The notes beneath the pieces were generated by a model. The model was not told the DNA's origin. It worked only from the letters and a program-made list of their open reading frames with translations, and made no database searches. 64,000 nucleotides of DNA, from assembly GCF_000243315.1 (NCBI RefSeq), contig NZ_JH597761.1:1072256-1136255 (forward strand), in the 5' to 3' direction. Every line of letters starts with the position of its first letter. Within the stretch, counting starts at the first letter, position 1. A program made the position numbers and the translations under genes. The stretch comes from Metallosphaera yellowstonensis MK1 (GTDB lineage: Archaea; Thermoproteota; Thermoprotei_A; Sulfolobales; Sulfolobaceae). Positions 19,001 to 27,831 of the stretch are shown here, one piece after another.

Positions 19001-19431
19001 TTGGGGCAGACTTTGCCGTCTATGAGCACCGCCTGCGTGAGGGGCGTCTCGTACGGGAGCCAAGGATACATGTTCGTCGGTATGTAGGGATTCCCGTCGA
19101 TCTTGACTGGATAGCCGTTCCCGTTCTCATATTGGATCTTCACCTTTATACCGCAGTTGTTATGGCACATGAAGCAGGCAGAGTAAATTACGTTCTCCGG
19201 GTGCGCGAGCTGGTATACATCATAGTCGTTGTAGAAGACATGGGATCCCGAGCGTTCGGTGTTGGGACTGGATCCGCTGGTCGAGCCGTTGGCCGGGACC
19301 GGAGGGGATTCCTCCGCGGAGAGCAGCGCTGAGAACTCCGCCGCGCCGCCGAGCAGCGCGGCCGACTTCAGGAATTTCCTCCTCCCCTCGTCCGTCCCCG
19401 CCCTTTCCTTCCTGGTCTCGTTCCCGCTCAT
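16060..19431 (-). CDS. sreA: Molybdopterin oxidoreductase catalytic subunit (sulfur/tetrathionate reductase type)
   Basis: 1123 residues from ATG 19431. A twin-arginine signal ([18 protein letters not shown], Arg17-Arg18) directs it outside the membrane. Cys86, Cys89, Cys93 and Cys142 ([13 protein letters not shown] ... [10 protein letters not shown]) bind the FS0 [4Fe-4S] cluster. [15 protein letters not shown] places Cys299 as the expected Mo/W ligand, as in PsrA/PhsA/TtrA/ArrA-type enzymes. C-terminal MGD-binding segments include [24 protein letters not shown] overlap with the fused membrane/Fe-S subunit upstream. Acidianus SreA is the closest functional model (S0 reduction), but tetrathionate, thiosulfate or arsenate cannot be told apart by reading. 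GC-rich codons point to transfer. Confidence 0.75.
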   Translation of the reverse strand: MSGNETRKERAGTDEGRRKFLKSAALLGGAAEFSALLSAEESPPVPANGSTSGSSPNTERSGSHVFYNDYDVYQLAHPENVIYSACFMCHNNCGIKVKIQYENGNGYPVKIDGNPYIPTNMYPWLPYETPLTQAVLIDGKVCPKGQAGVQDYADPYRVVKVLKRAGPRGSNKWISIPFEQAIEEIVNGGYLFKDVPGEENRYVEGLKDVIKLTDPQLAASMAADVQKIMMGQMTVDEFKAKYKDNLDVLIDPDHPDLGPKNNQFVFFASRIEGSRYDLAIRFTKYSLGSVNVLDHFSICDIAHHVSVKLVTAQYVGWNKTGIGPGQPIHGWLPGATGARPDYANAEFVIAWGTSPFEASFGPVNVTELITDGLVTGRLKLAVIDPRYSKTAAKAWKWIPVKPGGDLPLAMAMIRWIIENKRYDAVFLSAANKAAAQQNGYLDWTNATWLVEIEPDGRASRFVRAADLGLQVPSGANPYDYFVAMVNGQPVAFNPYDAENPVVGDLFVDTTINGIRVKSAFQLLWEEASSKSFDEWCQLAGVNPADVEDVASEFTSHGHKAAVDMYRGPIAHYNGTYAGMAIQLLNVLIGNPDFKGGLAVGAASWPTASGRAFDVMSVPNGLTPFGVNIMRAGYLYEMTTLYKEQGYPAKRSWFPFGWASPTLLGGYQEILPAAKAGYPYPLKIAILYANNVANLVPSNYEQIKALLDLSTIPLIIAIDTNIGDTSVFADYIFPDGTYLEQWMVESPSPQGMSVLSKFAVVRQPTAPPVTETVTVYGEQMPISMEAVLLAIAEKMNLPGFGPDGFGPGVPFTRPEHFHLKEVANLAAGSAPGDEVPDANDDEMELFSKARRNLPPSVFDAQKWQEAVGSWWPKVVYVLNRGGRATPLSESYEGEYIKVARYPGLWNVFNEALAATKDSVTGQYYHGIPKYYPPTYADGTPIDQTGYTYHLHTFKPIFIAKRTIVEYWSQLSILPYPNVVMNPEDAKSLGLKNGDFVRLESPSLTSGELDLGPLGKRYIEGPVLMTPAIRPGVVSVVLDYMHWGWGATDAVIDGVTIKADPRRRRGLQANPLMLPDKNNVGMPLADPISYQAVYFDTMVNVVKIEKPKAIANGQYPTSLANLWNW

Positions 19432-22019
19432 GGCACCCACGCTCCATCGGCCATCGGCGCCTCCTCCTCCATCATGGGCTCGGTAAGGCCTATGTAGTAA
19501 ACTTTCGGCTCGGTGCCGAGTTCCTCCTTGAGCCTGGACACGCCCTGCTCGCGAAGCAGCTTCGAGACGAGGCTGTCCGGGTCGTTGAGATCGCCGAAGT
19601 AGGTCGCCCTGCCGATGCAGGTCGTGACGCACTGCGGCAACATCCCGGACTCGAGCCTGTGAATGCAGAAGTGGCACTTGTGCGTGTTGAACTTCGGCGA
19701 CTTCCTGCTGTCCACCGGACGATCCCATTTGTCAACGCCGTACTCAAACGACGTCCAAATATCGTAGTACTCGATCTTGGGCGTCCCGTCCGTGTAGTTG
19801 AGGCCCCAGTCGAAGGTCCTGGCCTGGTAGGGGCAGGTGGTGATGCAGTATCTGCAGCCTATGCATACATCGTAATCGATCGCGATTATGCCATCGGGCC
19901 TCTTGAACGTGGCACCCACGGGGCAGACTTCGGTGCATGGCGGGTTTTCGCACTGCATGCAGGGCCTCGGAAGGAAGGTCGCCGACTGGTTCGGATAGTC
20001 GCCGTGCACGGCCACCACAACCGGCCTGTACACGACTCCGGGGGGCTCCTTGTTCTCGATTTTGCACCCCACGGTGCACGCAAAGCAACCCACGCACTTG
20101 CGCGTGTCGATGACCATCCCCCACTTACGCTGGTTCGCGGGCTTGGCGAGGGCGCGCTTCAGATCCTCCATCATCCGATAAATTGGGTTCAGCTCATCGT
20201 ACCCGGGCGGAACCTGTATCGTCGGCTGGCCCGGCAACCACGTGTACGGCTGCGACCAGCTCTCGTCCTCGAAATCCGTCTCCGCGACGGCCACCTGCGC
20301 GGCCTGCGCAACTAGCGGGGAAACCGCGACGACCCCTTCGCCGGCGGCCTTCACCAGTTTATTCTCGTCCACGAAGCTGGGTCTCTCCGCCCCCTCCCTG
20401 CGAGCCAGGCCTTCGATTATCCCGGTGCTGACCGCTGCCAGCCTCTCGCGCTCCCTGGCTATGAGGGCCCTCGCCGCCTGCCTGCTGTACGCCAGCGCAG
20501 ATGACGTCGCCTTGGTCAGGGCACCCCACTTGATGGAAACGGCCACTAAGAATCCGGCCGCCGCCAAGCTGACGGACCTCAGAAACCCCCTCCTCTCCAT
20601 CAGCTTAGGCTCGCCCGCATCACCGCTGATGGGACCCATCGATCCCCCGCGCCCCTGCTCAGGCATCGTGGGAGCCGATCCCCCGCGCCCCTGCTCAGGC
20701 ATCGTGGGAGCCGCTGCCCGCGGCACGAGCGGCAGGATGCGATAGCCGAGATACAGCAGCCCGATGCCGAATGCCACCATGAACGTGACCACCTCCCATT
20801 CGTGGATGCTCGGGGTGTACGTGTCAATGAGCCTGGGATCGACGTAGGCGGACTGCAGGCCCGGAATTTCCGGTACACTGTAGGCCGGGATGACCTCAAC
20901 GAGGCGGACCGCGAAATAGAAGATACCTGCGAACGCGCCGCCGATGCCGACGATTACGGGCCTATCCCTGAACCGGCTGCTGAGGAGGATCCCGGGGACG
21001 ATGAACCCCAGCAGGACCTCGAAGATCCAGAAGACGTACCAGTACTGCCCGAACAGGACCTCGTTCGTAATGGCCGTGCCGGCGGGGTCGGTTCCGTACC
21101 AGATGGGAATTACGAGGTCGGCGACTATGAGCACGGCGTTCCCGATGAGGAGCCAGTAGACGATCCTCCCCAGATACGCGATCATCTCCCTGAACTCCTC
21201 ATCCTTCCTCGGCCATAGGGCCATTAGGATTACTATGAAGAGTGCCGCCCCGGAATACAGCGCTCCGGCTACAAATACTATCGGAAATAGCGGACCGGTC
21301 CACCAGGGCTTGGAGAAGTACACGGTGCCCAGTAGAGCTCCAACTCCGCCGTGGAACAGCAGCGCGATGATGAGGCCAAACGCCCCCAAATATAGGAAGG
21401 ACCTGCGAATCAACCTCGCGCTCCTCTCCAGGCTCTCCGGAGAGCCGGCACTCGGGTGCAGCAATCTGGATATCAATTTCTTTATAGGAGCACTTCCGCC
21501 GAGCGAGCCGAAGCGGCCCTCTATCAAGTCGAGGCGGAACGATAGCAGGAGCTCCACCACGAGGAGCACGAAGTATATAACGTATACCGTCACTACGTCG
21601 GCCATCACTGAGTGGTATTGGGGCCGAGAGAGCACCTCGATCGCGCGTTCTGGGTGCCCGAGATCGAGGATTATCGTGAAAATGGCCATGATCAACAGCA
21701 CGAGGGCGCTGTAAAGGGATAGCTTCACCGTGGGCTCCAGCTTTTTCGTACCCAATACGTTCACGATCACGGAGATCAAGAACGCGCCGGCGGAGGCACC
21801 TATGAAATACATGTATGTCGGGACGTACAGCCCCCACACCACGTAACTCGTCGCGTTGGTCAAGTCCACTGGTGAGGTCAGTTCCTCGTACACCGCTATG
21901 GCGCCGACGACGAAGGCGACAAACCACATTGCGAACAATCCGACCTTCAGGGAACTGACGCCGCGATGGAGCCGCGACGTCCTTTGCCCTTTGCTATCTT
22001 CGGAATTCAACATTCTCAT
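19428..22019 (-). CDS. NrfD-like membrane anchor fused to a four-cluster Fe-S subunit
   Basis: 863 residues in one frame. Residues 1-435 are an NrfD/PsrC-like quinone-reactive membrane domain of 8-9 helices. Residues 437-460 are two identical copies of [12 protein letters not shown]. Residues 476-481 (RRGFLR) plus the following hydrophobic stretch look like the Tat signal of a stand-alone Fe-S protein. Residues 636-810 carry four [4Fe-4S] sites: [41 protein letters not shown] and CHFCIHRL...CVTTCIG. In known Sre/Psr/Ttr systems these are two proteins (C and B). It would take electrons from quinol to the Mo subunit outside the cell. The start overlaps the end of the rep reading frame. Confidence 0.8.
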   Translation of the reverse strand: MRMLNSEDSKGQRTSRLHRGVSSLKVGLFAMWFVAFVVGAIAVYEELTSPVDLTNATSYVVWGLYVPTYMYFIGASAGAFLISVIVNVLGTKKLEPTVKLSLYSALVLLIMAIFTIILDLGHPERAIEVLSRPQYHSVMADVVTVYVIYFVLLVVELLLSFRLDLIEGRFGSLGGSAPIKKLISRLLHPSAGSPESLERSARLIRRSFLYLGAFGLIIALLFHGGVGALLGTVYFSKPWWTGPLFPIVFVAGALYSGAALFIVILMALWPRKDEEFREMIAYLGRIVYWLLIGNAVLIVADLVIPIWYGTDPAGTAITNEVLFGQYWYVFWIFEVLLGFIVPGILLSSRFRDRPVIVGIGGAFAGIFYFAVRLVEVIPAYSVPEIPGLQSAYVDPRLIDTYTPSIHEWEVVTFMVAFGIGLLYLGYRILPLVPRAAAPTMPEQGRGGSAPTMPEQGRGGSMGPISGDAGEPKLMERRGFLRSVSLAAAGFLVAVSIKWGALTKATSSALAYSRQAARALIARERERLAAVSTGIIEGLARREGAERPSFVDENKLVKAAGEGVVAVSPLVAQAAQVAVAETDFEDESWSQPYTWLPGQPTIQVPPGYDELNPIYRMMEDLKRALAKPANQRKWGMVIDTRKCVGCFACTVGCKIENKEPPGVVYRPVVVAVHGDYPNQSATFLPRPCMQCENPPCTEVCPVGATFKRPDGIIAIDYDVCIGCRYCITTCPYQARTFDWGLNYTDGTPKIEYYDIWTSFEYGVDKWDRPVDSRKSPKFNTHKCHFCIHRLESGMLPQCVTTCIGRATYFGDLNDPDSLVSKLLREQGVSRLKEELGTEPKVYYIGLTEPMMEEEAPMADGAWVP
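20641..20712. repeat. Exact 36-bp tandem duplication inside the NrfD::Fe-S linker
   Basis: Two identical 36-bp units (20641-20676 and 20677-20712) begin GATCCCCCGCGCCCCTGCTC. They encode the duplicated 12-residue linker between the membrane domain and the buried Tat-like segment. Exact identity suggests recent slippage. Confidence 0.9.
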
Positions 22020-22787
22020 ACCCCTTCATTAAATGATATTTCAAGGAAACAAGTGACTTGCTCACCGTCCAACCCCTACTATTGAGCGCCCAAAGTAACG
22101 CTTTTTGTTTAAACGCCTTTCTCTTTGTTTCATCATCATCACCCTTAAAACTTTTCAACAGATACTTTAACAAATATCTAATAGCCCTTTGTCATTAGTG
22201 ATACGTTTTACATTAATTTGAGTTCCCACTCCATAATGATTTTCCCAAAGTTCACGTATCCACTCTACAGGAACAAAATCAACACCGAACAGCATGATGT
22301 GCAGATGTGGATTACCCGATTTCTGAAACTCTACGACCCTTACATAGCCTATGAAGTTAGGATACCGCTTTCTTATGGCTGTAACGATTTTGTTCCATCC
22401 TTCTATCATCCCTGTGTATGCTTGATGCAAACTTGAGAATCTGTTAGGGTTCAACGTCAACGTAAGGAAGATGCCTTCCGTATAGCCTATCTTCTTCCAT
22501 TTCCGCGCGATTCTCTTAGCATATTCATCATCAAAGCGTGTTTTATAAGGCAGATACTTTATCTTTTGATGTTCATGGTTTATCAAAACAAGCGTCTTAT
22601 TCGTAACATCCTCCATATACCTTTTAGCATACGCCTCTACTTCATCAGCGCTTCCCCACGCATTATCATAACCAAATATACTTGGTCTACGCACAACACG
22701 ATTGGCTTCTAAAAACAACGGGTGCTTTTTAGCGTAAGATTTATCAGGCGCCCCACATATTATATTTCGCTCGTCATCGAGGTCCAT
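21994..22787 (-). pseudogene. rep: HUH-type rolling-circle replication initiator (Rep), one frameshift
   Basis: From ATG 22787 (MDLDDERNIICGAP) the first ~206 residues include GIFLTLTLNPNRFSSLHQAY (motif I) and VVEFQKSGNPHLHIMLFGVD (HUH metal motif). The frame then stops at 22167 after NDKGLLDIC. Skipping one base in the GGG run at about 22185 restores AIRYLLKYLLKSFKGDDDE, whose YxxKY holds the expected catalytic tyrosines, and the frame continues ALLWALNSRGWTVSKSLVSL to a stop at 21994. So the gene was a complete Rep and now needs a frameshift to make the nicking tyrosine. AT-rich codons, unlike the GC-rich genes beside it. Confidence 0.75.
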
Positions 22788-22817
22788 ATGTGGGGGGATA
22801 ATTATCCCCCCGCATAT
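22786..22817. repeat. 32-bp near-perfect palindrome at the rep start
   Basis: Two 16-bp arms with no loop: ATATGTGGGGGGATAA and TTATCCCCCCGCATAT, one mismatch. It covers the start codon and immediate upstream region of rep. It can extrude a cruciform or hairpin and is a candidate nick site (double-strand origin) or a Rep-binding operator. Confidence 0.8.
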
Positions 22818-22848
22818 ATCGTTTTCGAAATTAAACTCAAACACGGGT

Positions 22849-22929
22849 AAAAGTAAACTGAAATTGGACAAATTAAAGTAAAAGTAAAGTAAAAGTAAAC
22901 TGTTTACTTTTCTCACGCAGTTTACTTTT
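22849..22929. repeat. Iteron-like repeats upstream of rep (candidate origin)
   Basis: The 12-mer AAAAGTAAACTG occurs at 22849-22860 and 22891-22902, and inverted at 22918-22929, with partial AAAGTA copies between (22874-22890). GTAAACTGTTTAC forms a local palindrome. Position 60-140 bp upstream of rep fits an origin or Rep-binding region. Confidence 0.6.
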
Positions 22930-23045
22930 CCGCTCTTCATCGAAAACCGGAAAACCTAAGGAAGACCTAAAGAAAAATTCCGCACTCACATGATGTGTGA
23001 AAAACACACGGCTTAACACAAGCAATCCTTTAAAGCTAATCATAA

Positions 23046-23195
23046 TCGGAAATAAAACAGACACGAAACAAAAACAAAAACCAACCCAAAAACAAATCAG
23101 GTATCAAAACCAAAATAAACCAAAAACTCAAAATACGAAAAACCCACACATTCCCTCGGAAAAACACCCAAAAAAGTCCAAAACTCCCTGTTTCC
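23046..23195. other. Strand-asymmetric, almost G-free A/C-rich tract
   Basis: For about 150 bases the plus strand is built nearly only of A and C with few T and very few G (for example AACAAAAACAAAAACCAACC). No ORF is credible. Such skew next to a rolling-circle Rep gene could mark a single-strand origin or a region long exposed as single strand. Confidence 0.5.
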
Positions 23196-23936
23196 AGTTT
23201 GAGTTGGTCTATTGGATACTGAAATTAAACTTATTTTGCGCATATTTGTTTGCTATTTTACACATTTGCACAATCAAGCGCTATTGTACGAGGACTGCTA
23301 ATCACGGCAATTTATTGCGTGCATCTTGTTCCTCAATTCTAGTGATGATAATTCCATGTTAAACCTGCCAAACTGCCAACACAGCGGCTAGATGAATGAT
23401 TTTGAAGAAACTTAAGACTGATTAGGGTTAACTAGGATATAGTTATATTGAATCTTTATGTATACAGCAAGATTCATATTGAGCCGTTGACGCTGGACCG
23501 AGTCGGCAGGTTGAGTGTTATATTGAGAGCAACGATGTGATTAGGTGTATACAAATGTATACTTATAGACACAGTTGCCCCGTGCCGAATCGGACTAGGC
23601 GCGCGATTCACCTACATGTGGAATTCTCCTCCCGGGACGGCGAAGGCTATGGGGGATCATTACGGCAGGAAGTCGTCCCACGCCTCGGCGCTCAACTGGG
23701 CGCGTGCAGTCGGGGACATCGCGGTCGTGTGATATCCTCCTCATCTGACTGGCACCAGCGGAACTATATTTAAGTTAGTGGTGGTTATGGGGGCGAAGGT
23801 CCCCTTCCGCGAGGTAGGGGACAGATAGCTCGCTCACGATGGTTTTTACAGCCGGTCTGAACAATGATAAAGTGAACGGCAAACCTCGCCCCTTCTACAG
23901 TAGATCAAAAATTTTAATGGAAGACTCCAACAACAT
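23196..23936. other. Gene-free stretch between the captured plasmid and the ATPase 3' end
   Basis: Mostly AT-rich up to 23540, then a GC-rich patch (23580-23830) with short coding-like scraps (for example AKAMGDHYGRKSSHASALNW) but no full gene. ACGGCAAACCTCGCCCCTTC near 23876-23895 matches a motif at 46748-46767 beside a tnpB relic, so an IS605-type end lies here, about 40 bp before the ATPase remnant. Confidence 0.4.
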
Positions 23937-24232
23937 AGATACACACCCTTATCCTCGACATGTTGGTCTTCACTGGTCAGTTCACCGTCTACCTGGTCAG
24001 GGAGAGGAGGAGGATGTGGAGCTCTCTTCCCAGCTTACCATTACTGTTATCCAGTGTGGGTGCCATAACTTTCACTTGTCTGATCTCCATCCTAGGAATA
24101 TTAGTGACCCCCCTGCCGCCCCCAATAGTCTTGGGGGTATTGGGGTTGAGTTTTGGATTTAATATAATATTTGATCAAATAAAGTTGGTCACACTGAGGC
24201 TGAGTAGAGGCGGAGGAACCTCAGTGAGCTGA
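23937..24232 (+). pseudogene. P-type ATPase, 3' fragment (partner of 11581-12107)
   Basis: Reads LILDMLVFTGQFTVYLVRER then RRMWSSLPSLPLLLSSVGAI, followed by two more hydrophobic segments and a short polar tail. FxGQ..VYLVRER...WSS.PS is the typical last-helices region of archaeal PMA1-type ATPases. It has no start of its own and is preceded by an in-frame stop at about 23934. Same strand and order as the 5' fragment 11.8 kb upstream. Confidence 0.75.
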
Positions 24233-24403
24233 CCCATCGTGCGATCTTAGAGGGTCAAGCTTCGACGTTCAAGGTTCTACGTCACTCATTTGAGGAGAAA
24301 ACCCCTTCATTTCTTCAAAAGCCTCCAGGCTCCTGAGAGATGATGAGTCCAACGTCTTAAGTTTATTAATGAATGGGGTTATCATCTAAATTGTGACGGA
24401 TGT

Positions 24404-25828
24404 ATGATGAGATCTTCCCTATCCAGTAGGAAGCTATTTCTCATAGCTACGGTTGGAATGTTGGTCGCAGCTCTCGTAATGGGATTGGCAAGCGTCCCCA
24501 TGGCTCAGACGACACCACAGGTTGTTGCCTACAAGATCACAGGAACGGCCAACCTGAGCGCCCCAGGAACAGAACAGTTCTGGTCCAATATAGCCTGGGA
24601 CAACATATCCCTGACGGCCAACATACCTCAAGCTCCGACCTCTGGAATAACGCACTACGTGCTCGTCAAAGCAGCATGGAACGGAACTGACCTCATGATC
24701 CTCATGAGATGGTATGCTCCATCTCCCGCCTACGGGGCGTGGTCTGCCGCGGCCGGAGCGTTGTATCCTCCCGCGAGTGGTCCTGGGCTGTTCAGGCTGA
24801 TTGAACTCACACCCGGTACCACCTATTACATGAATACCTCCTATTCTAACTATTATGCAGTAGTGAACGGAGTACCCAAAAGCGGAAGGCTTATACTCAA
24901 TTACTCAGGCATAACTCTACCTACCCCCAACGGGACCCAGATCGAGGTTCTGTCCAACGGAACAATCATCCTGTACCACTCCCTGAGGCCGATGGAGGAT
25001 CTCCTTTACAACAACGGTATGTTCTACGGGTATTATACGAACTCCACGTGGTATTACCCAGATAGGGCTGCCATAATGTGGTACATGGGGACTGTCATCC
25101 CGCCAACCAGTGACTGTATGAACATAGGAGGAAAATTTCCAGGTCAGACATTCGATGGATTTACCCTGAAGGATGCCGGAGGATCTCTACAGCAACAGGG
25201 AGGTGCTGCCAATATATGGATGTGGGTATCAGGAGCTACCTGGGCCAACAAGACCTACGATCCAGCCTTCGCCACTAACCTGTGGCAGAACGAATCCTTG
25301 ACCGGCCTGCCGTACATAGATCCAGGAAATCAAGGTTTCGCAGTACCCCTCTACACCAACAACACTGACATGTATGAGGTCGACACTGCTGGGATATGGT
25401 ACGCACCAGTCTCTTCCTCTGGGTTAAATGGCTCTCTTTTCTTCGTAAAGACCGGAGCCACTTACTCCGACGGTTACTGGACTGTGGAGTATGTAAGACC
25501 CCTAGCTGTTCCTCAGGCCTACGCGCAGTGGATGCCCAACTTCACAGTAGGTAATACTTACTACGTTGCCTTCGCCGTATGGCAGGGAAAGTTGGGAGAG
25601 ACGTTGTTCGATAAGTCCATCACATCAGGCTTCCTGCAGTTCACTCTCTCCACCTCTCCCCCCTCCCAAACTACGACCACTACGAGCACGAGTACAAACA
25701 CTACCACGACGACACCACCGTCCACCACCACTAGTACAGTAAGCAATGTAACCCTGGACGTCACAGTGGTAGGGGCAGTAGTAGCCATAATAGCCTTAGT
25801 TGCCCTCTACGTGGTGTTCAGGAGATGA
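24404..25828 (+). CDS. cbsA: Cytochrome b558/566 subunit A (CbsA)
   Basis: 474 residues. Signal peptide at the N-terminus ([20 protein letters not shown]), an ethylbenzene-dehydrogenase/DMSO-reductase gamma-like haem-binding body ([42 protein letters not shown]), a Thr/Ser-rich stalk after residue 425, and a C-terminal membrane anchor ending in RR. Many NxT/NxS sites fit the heavy glycosylation known for Sulfolobus CbsA. It faces the outside and holds haem b. TTTATTAA at 24362-24369 is a credible TATA box. The stop overlaps cbsB by 4 nt. First gene of cbsA-cbsB-soxL-soxN-odsN. Confidence 0.88.
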   Translation: MMRSSLSSRKLFLIATVGMLVAALVMGLASVPMAQTTPQVVAYKITGTANLSAPGTEQFWSNIAWDNISLTANIPQAPTSGITHYVLVKAAWNGTDLMILMRWYAPSPAYGAWSAAAGALYPPASGPGLFRLIELTPGTTYYMNTSYSNYYAVVNGVPKSGRLILNYSGITLPTPNGTQIEVLSNGTIILYHSLRPMEDLLYNNGMFYGYYTNSTWYYPDRAAIMWYMGTVIPPTSDCMNIGGKFPGQTFDGFTLKDAGGSLQQQGGAANIWMWVSGATWANKTYDPAFATNLWQNESLTGLPYIDPGNQGFAVPLYTNNTDMYEVDTAGIWYAPVSSSGLNGSLFFVKTGATYSDGYWTVEYVRPLAVPQAYAQWMPNFTVGNTYYVAFAVWQGKLGETLFDKSITSGFLQFTLSTSPPSQTTTTTSTSTNTTTTTPPSTTTSTVSNVTLDVTVVGAVVAIIALVALYVVFRR

Positions 25829-26760
25829 GCCTCAGACAGGGAGGCCTCCTCAAGTTAACCATGGTTTTTTTAGCCTTAGGTTCTGTCCTCCAGTTCATTC
25901 TTCAATTCGTCGCCTCAGTGTCCTTCCTTCCCATAAAGATACCTGCCCTCCCTCTTCTCACCAGATTGGGAGAGGTGGGGATCTACCTCAGCTTCGTGAG
26001 CATTGTGACGCTCTCATTCCTTATTTGGCCTAAGGTGAAGGCCTTGCTCCCCCTCGGGCTGATCCTCATGATATCTCCCGTGTTCACGATCGTTCCAGAC
26101 TACTTTGCGTCGCCCTGGTGGATAGCCCTCGAAGTAGGTGTCGTAGTCCTGGGAATAGTTGCCATCGTGGAGAGCCTGTTGAAGGCGACACCTCTTTCAC
26201 TCCTAAATCTTCCCACGTTTTTCATGGTGATCATACTCATGTGGGTAGCCCTAGACGTAGATGTAGTTCACAGCGAGGCACTCCTCAATTACTTGGCCTT
26301 ATTCGACGCGTCAGTACTCGGTTTTGCCTTGTACACTCTAGTGTGGAAGACCAAAGGACTGAGGATGAGGAGAGCCTTGGCTTCGTATGGGGGGGCCGTT
26401 CCTGCCCTATTCGTCTTCTTACCCTTGTACTTTGTGGTGTCTGGTAACAGGTTCATGGAGATCATAATGAACATGGTCATGCCCTCGGTCTTCGGCATAG
26501 TGTTCTCAAACCCTTATTCTCTGCCAGTCTTCGTCCTCTCCCTGAGCCTGGCCTTGTATTTCATTGTGGCACTAGCGTTGAAAGGTAACTTCCTGGCCTC
26601 CCTGGGCTACTTCATGATCGTGACCACGACTTTCCTGGGCGTTAATGGTTACCATCTTATTCTATACATGATTTACCCTCTAGTGGGCTCTGTACTGCTC
26701 AATGTTGGTGACGAAGGGGCCTCTATCCTGTCCAAGTTGAGTAAATCAGTCCAACGTTGA
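25825..26760 (+). CDS. cbsB: CbsB, membrane partner of CbsA
   Basis: 311 residues, almost all hydrophobic, with about nine predicted helices (for example [20 protein letters not shown]). No cofactor motif is plain. CbsB always follows cbsA in Sulfolobales and is thought to anchor the haem subunit. ATGA overlap with cbsA shows coupled translation. FoxD (45241-46236) is the equivalent partner of FoxC in the fox cluster. Confidence 0.85.
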   Translation: MSLRQGGLLKLTMVFLALGSVLQFILQFVASVSFLPIKIPALPLLTRLGEVGIYLSFVSIVTLSFLIWPKVKALLPLGLILMISPVFTIVPDYFASPWWIALEVGVVVLGIVAIVESLLKATPLSLLNLPTFFMVIILMWVALDVDVVHSEALLNYLALFDASVLGFALYTLVWKTKGLRMRRALASYGGAVPALFVFLPLYFVVSGNRFMEIIMNMVMPSVFGIVFSNPYSLPVFVLSLSLALYFIVALALKGNFLASLGYFMIVTTTFLGVNGYHLILYMIYPLVGSVLLNVGDEGASILSKLSKSVQR

Positions 26761-26805
26761 AGACTTAATATTTATGGTAGCCCTCTTAAACTCTGTGAAA
26801 GGCTC

Positions 26806-27786
26806 ATGCCCCTAAAATTCAGGCTCGGAAACGGGGAGAAGGGAGTTCTGAGGACCTCGGATTTACTCTTCATTCAGAAGATGCTCAAGACCATGAGAAA
26901 CCCGAAGACTAGGTTCGACTCGAGGGAGTTCGTTGAGAAAGGGGAGGATTACCTCTTCAACTACGTGGGGAAGAACGTAGGCGGAGTAGATGAGGGGAGG
27001 AGGAATTTCCTCAAGGGCATAGTGATCGGGATAGCCGCAGCTACAGTTGTGGGAGTAGTTCCAGGGTTGAGAGTATTAGTACCTCCAGTTCAACAAGCCT
27101 CTGGTTTCCCCAAGTCGCTTTTGACCGACTCCTCAGGAAATCCCGTGAAGGCATCATCCGTACCCGTAAATAGTCCCATCATTATGCTCTTTGAATACCC
27201 GTTGACTGGAGAGCCTAACTTCCTGATCAACCTGGGGGACAAGGACAACAACCCTGTAGCCATAGCACCGGTTGAGGTCACTGTTCCCCAGACAGGCAAG
27301 AGCTACAAGTTCCCGGGTGGCGTGGGTCCCAAAAACTCCATAGTTGCCTATTCGGCCATATGCCAGCACCTTGGATGTACCCCTCCGTACATACACTTCT
27401 ACCCGCCTAACTACGTTGGACCGTCCCAGCTAACCGCTCCAGAGCCAGATACGCTCACGGCACAGGCCCTGCTGGCGGCTAAACAGGCCAACGTCCCAGC
27501 TCTAATTCACTGCGATTGTCACGGCTCTACCTACGATCCCTATAGGGGGGCCGCAGTCCTCACCGGACCTACGGTGAGACCTCTACCGGCAGTCCTGTTG
27601 GAGTGGGACAACTCCACAGACTACCTCTACGCTATTGGGGCCATAGGAGTGGCAACGTACCCAGAGGGGGCTGACGGAACGCCGTCTCAGGATCCAAACT
27701 CCGACTTGAATACATCGCAGTTCGGCAGTTCAGTGGGTGACAAGACCCAACTGCAGGCCAGTACAAACCCATTCTCGGGTTCATGA
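26806..27786 (+). CDS. soxL: Rieske iron-sulfur protein (SoxL type)
   Basis: 326 residues. A long cytoplasmic N-terminus precedes a Tat signal (GRRNFLKGIVIGIAAATVVG, Arg65-Arg66). The [2Fe-2S] ligands are Cys186/His188 (CQHLGC) and Cys236/His239 (CDCHGS), with Cys191 and Cys238 as the usual disulfide pair. A 45-residue loop between the boxes is longer than in mitochondrial Rieske proteins, as in archaeal SoxL/SoxF. It passes electrons between quinol/cytochrome b (SoxN) and CbsA in a bc1-like complex. Leader TTAATATTTATGG upstream is TATA-like. Confidence 0.88.
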   Translation: MPLKFRLGNGEKGVLRTSDLLFIQKMLKTMRNPKTRFDSREFVEKGEDYLFNYVGKNVGGVDEGRRNFLKGIVIGIAAATVVGVVPGLRVLVPPVQQASGFPKSLLTDSSGNPVKASSVPVNSPIIMLFEYPLTGEPNFLINLGDKDNNPVAIAPVEVTVPQTGKSYKFPGGVGPKNSIVAYSAICQHLGCTPPYIHFYPPNYVGPSQLTAPEPDTLTAQALLAAKQANVPALIHCDCHGSTYDPYRGAAVLTGPTVRPLPAVLLEWDNSTDYLYAIGAIGVATYPEGADGTPSQDPNSDLNTSQFGSSVGDKTQLQASTNPFSGS

Positions 27787-27831
27787 GTCCAACGATTAAC
27801 ACTTTTTTGTCTTGAAACATGAGGTGATAAC

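Noticed and set aside
19432-19728. A longer start for the Mo subunit, adding ~99 residues
   Set aside because: The extra residues are an out-of-frame reading of the Fe-S subunit's C-terminus; the ATG at 19431 with a Tat signal right after is far better.
22788-22940. A longer start for Rep
   Set aside because: The extra N-terminus is the translation of the iterons and palindrome, with low-complexity L/F runs.
12108-23936. A tRNA-targeted integration (att) site for the island
   Set aside because: No tRNA gene, integrase or long direct repeat was found at either edge; IS-mediated recombination explains it better.
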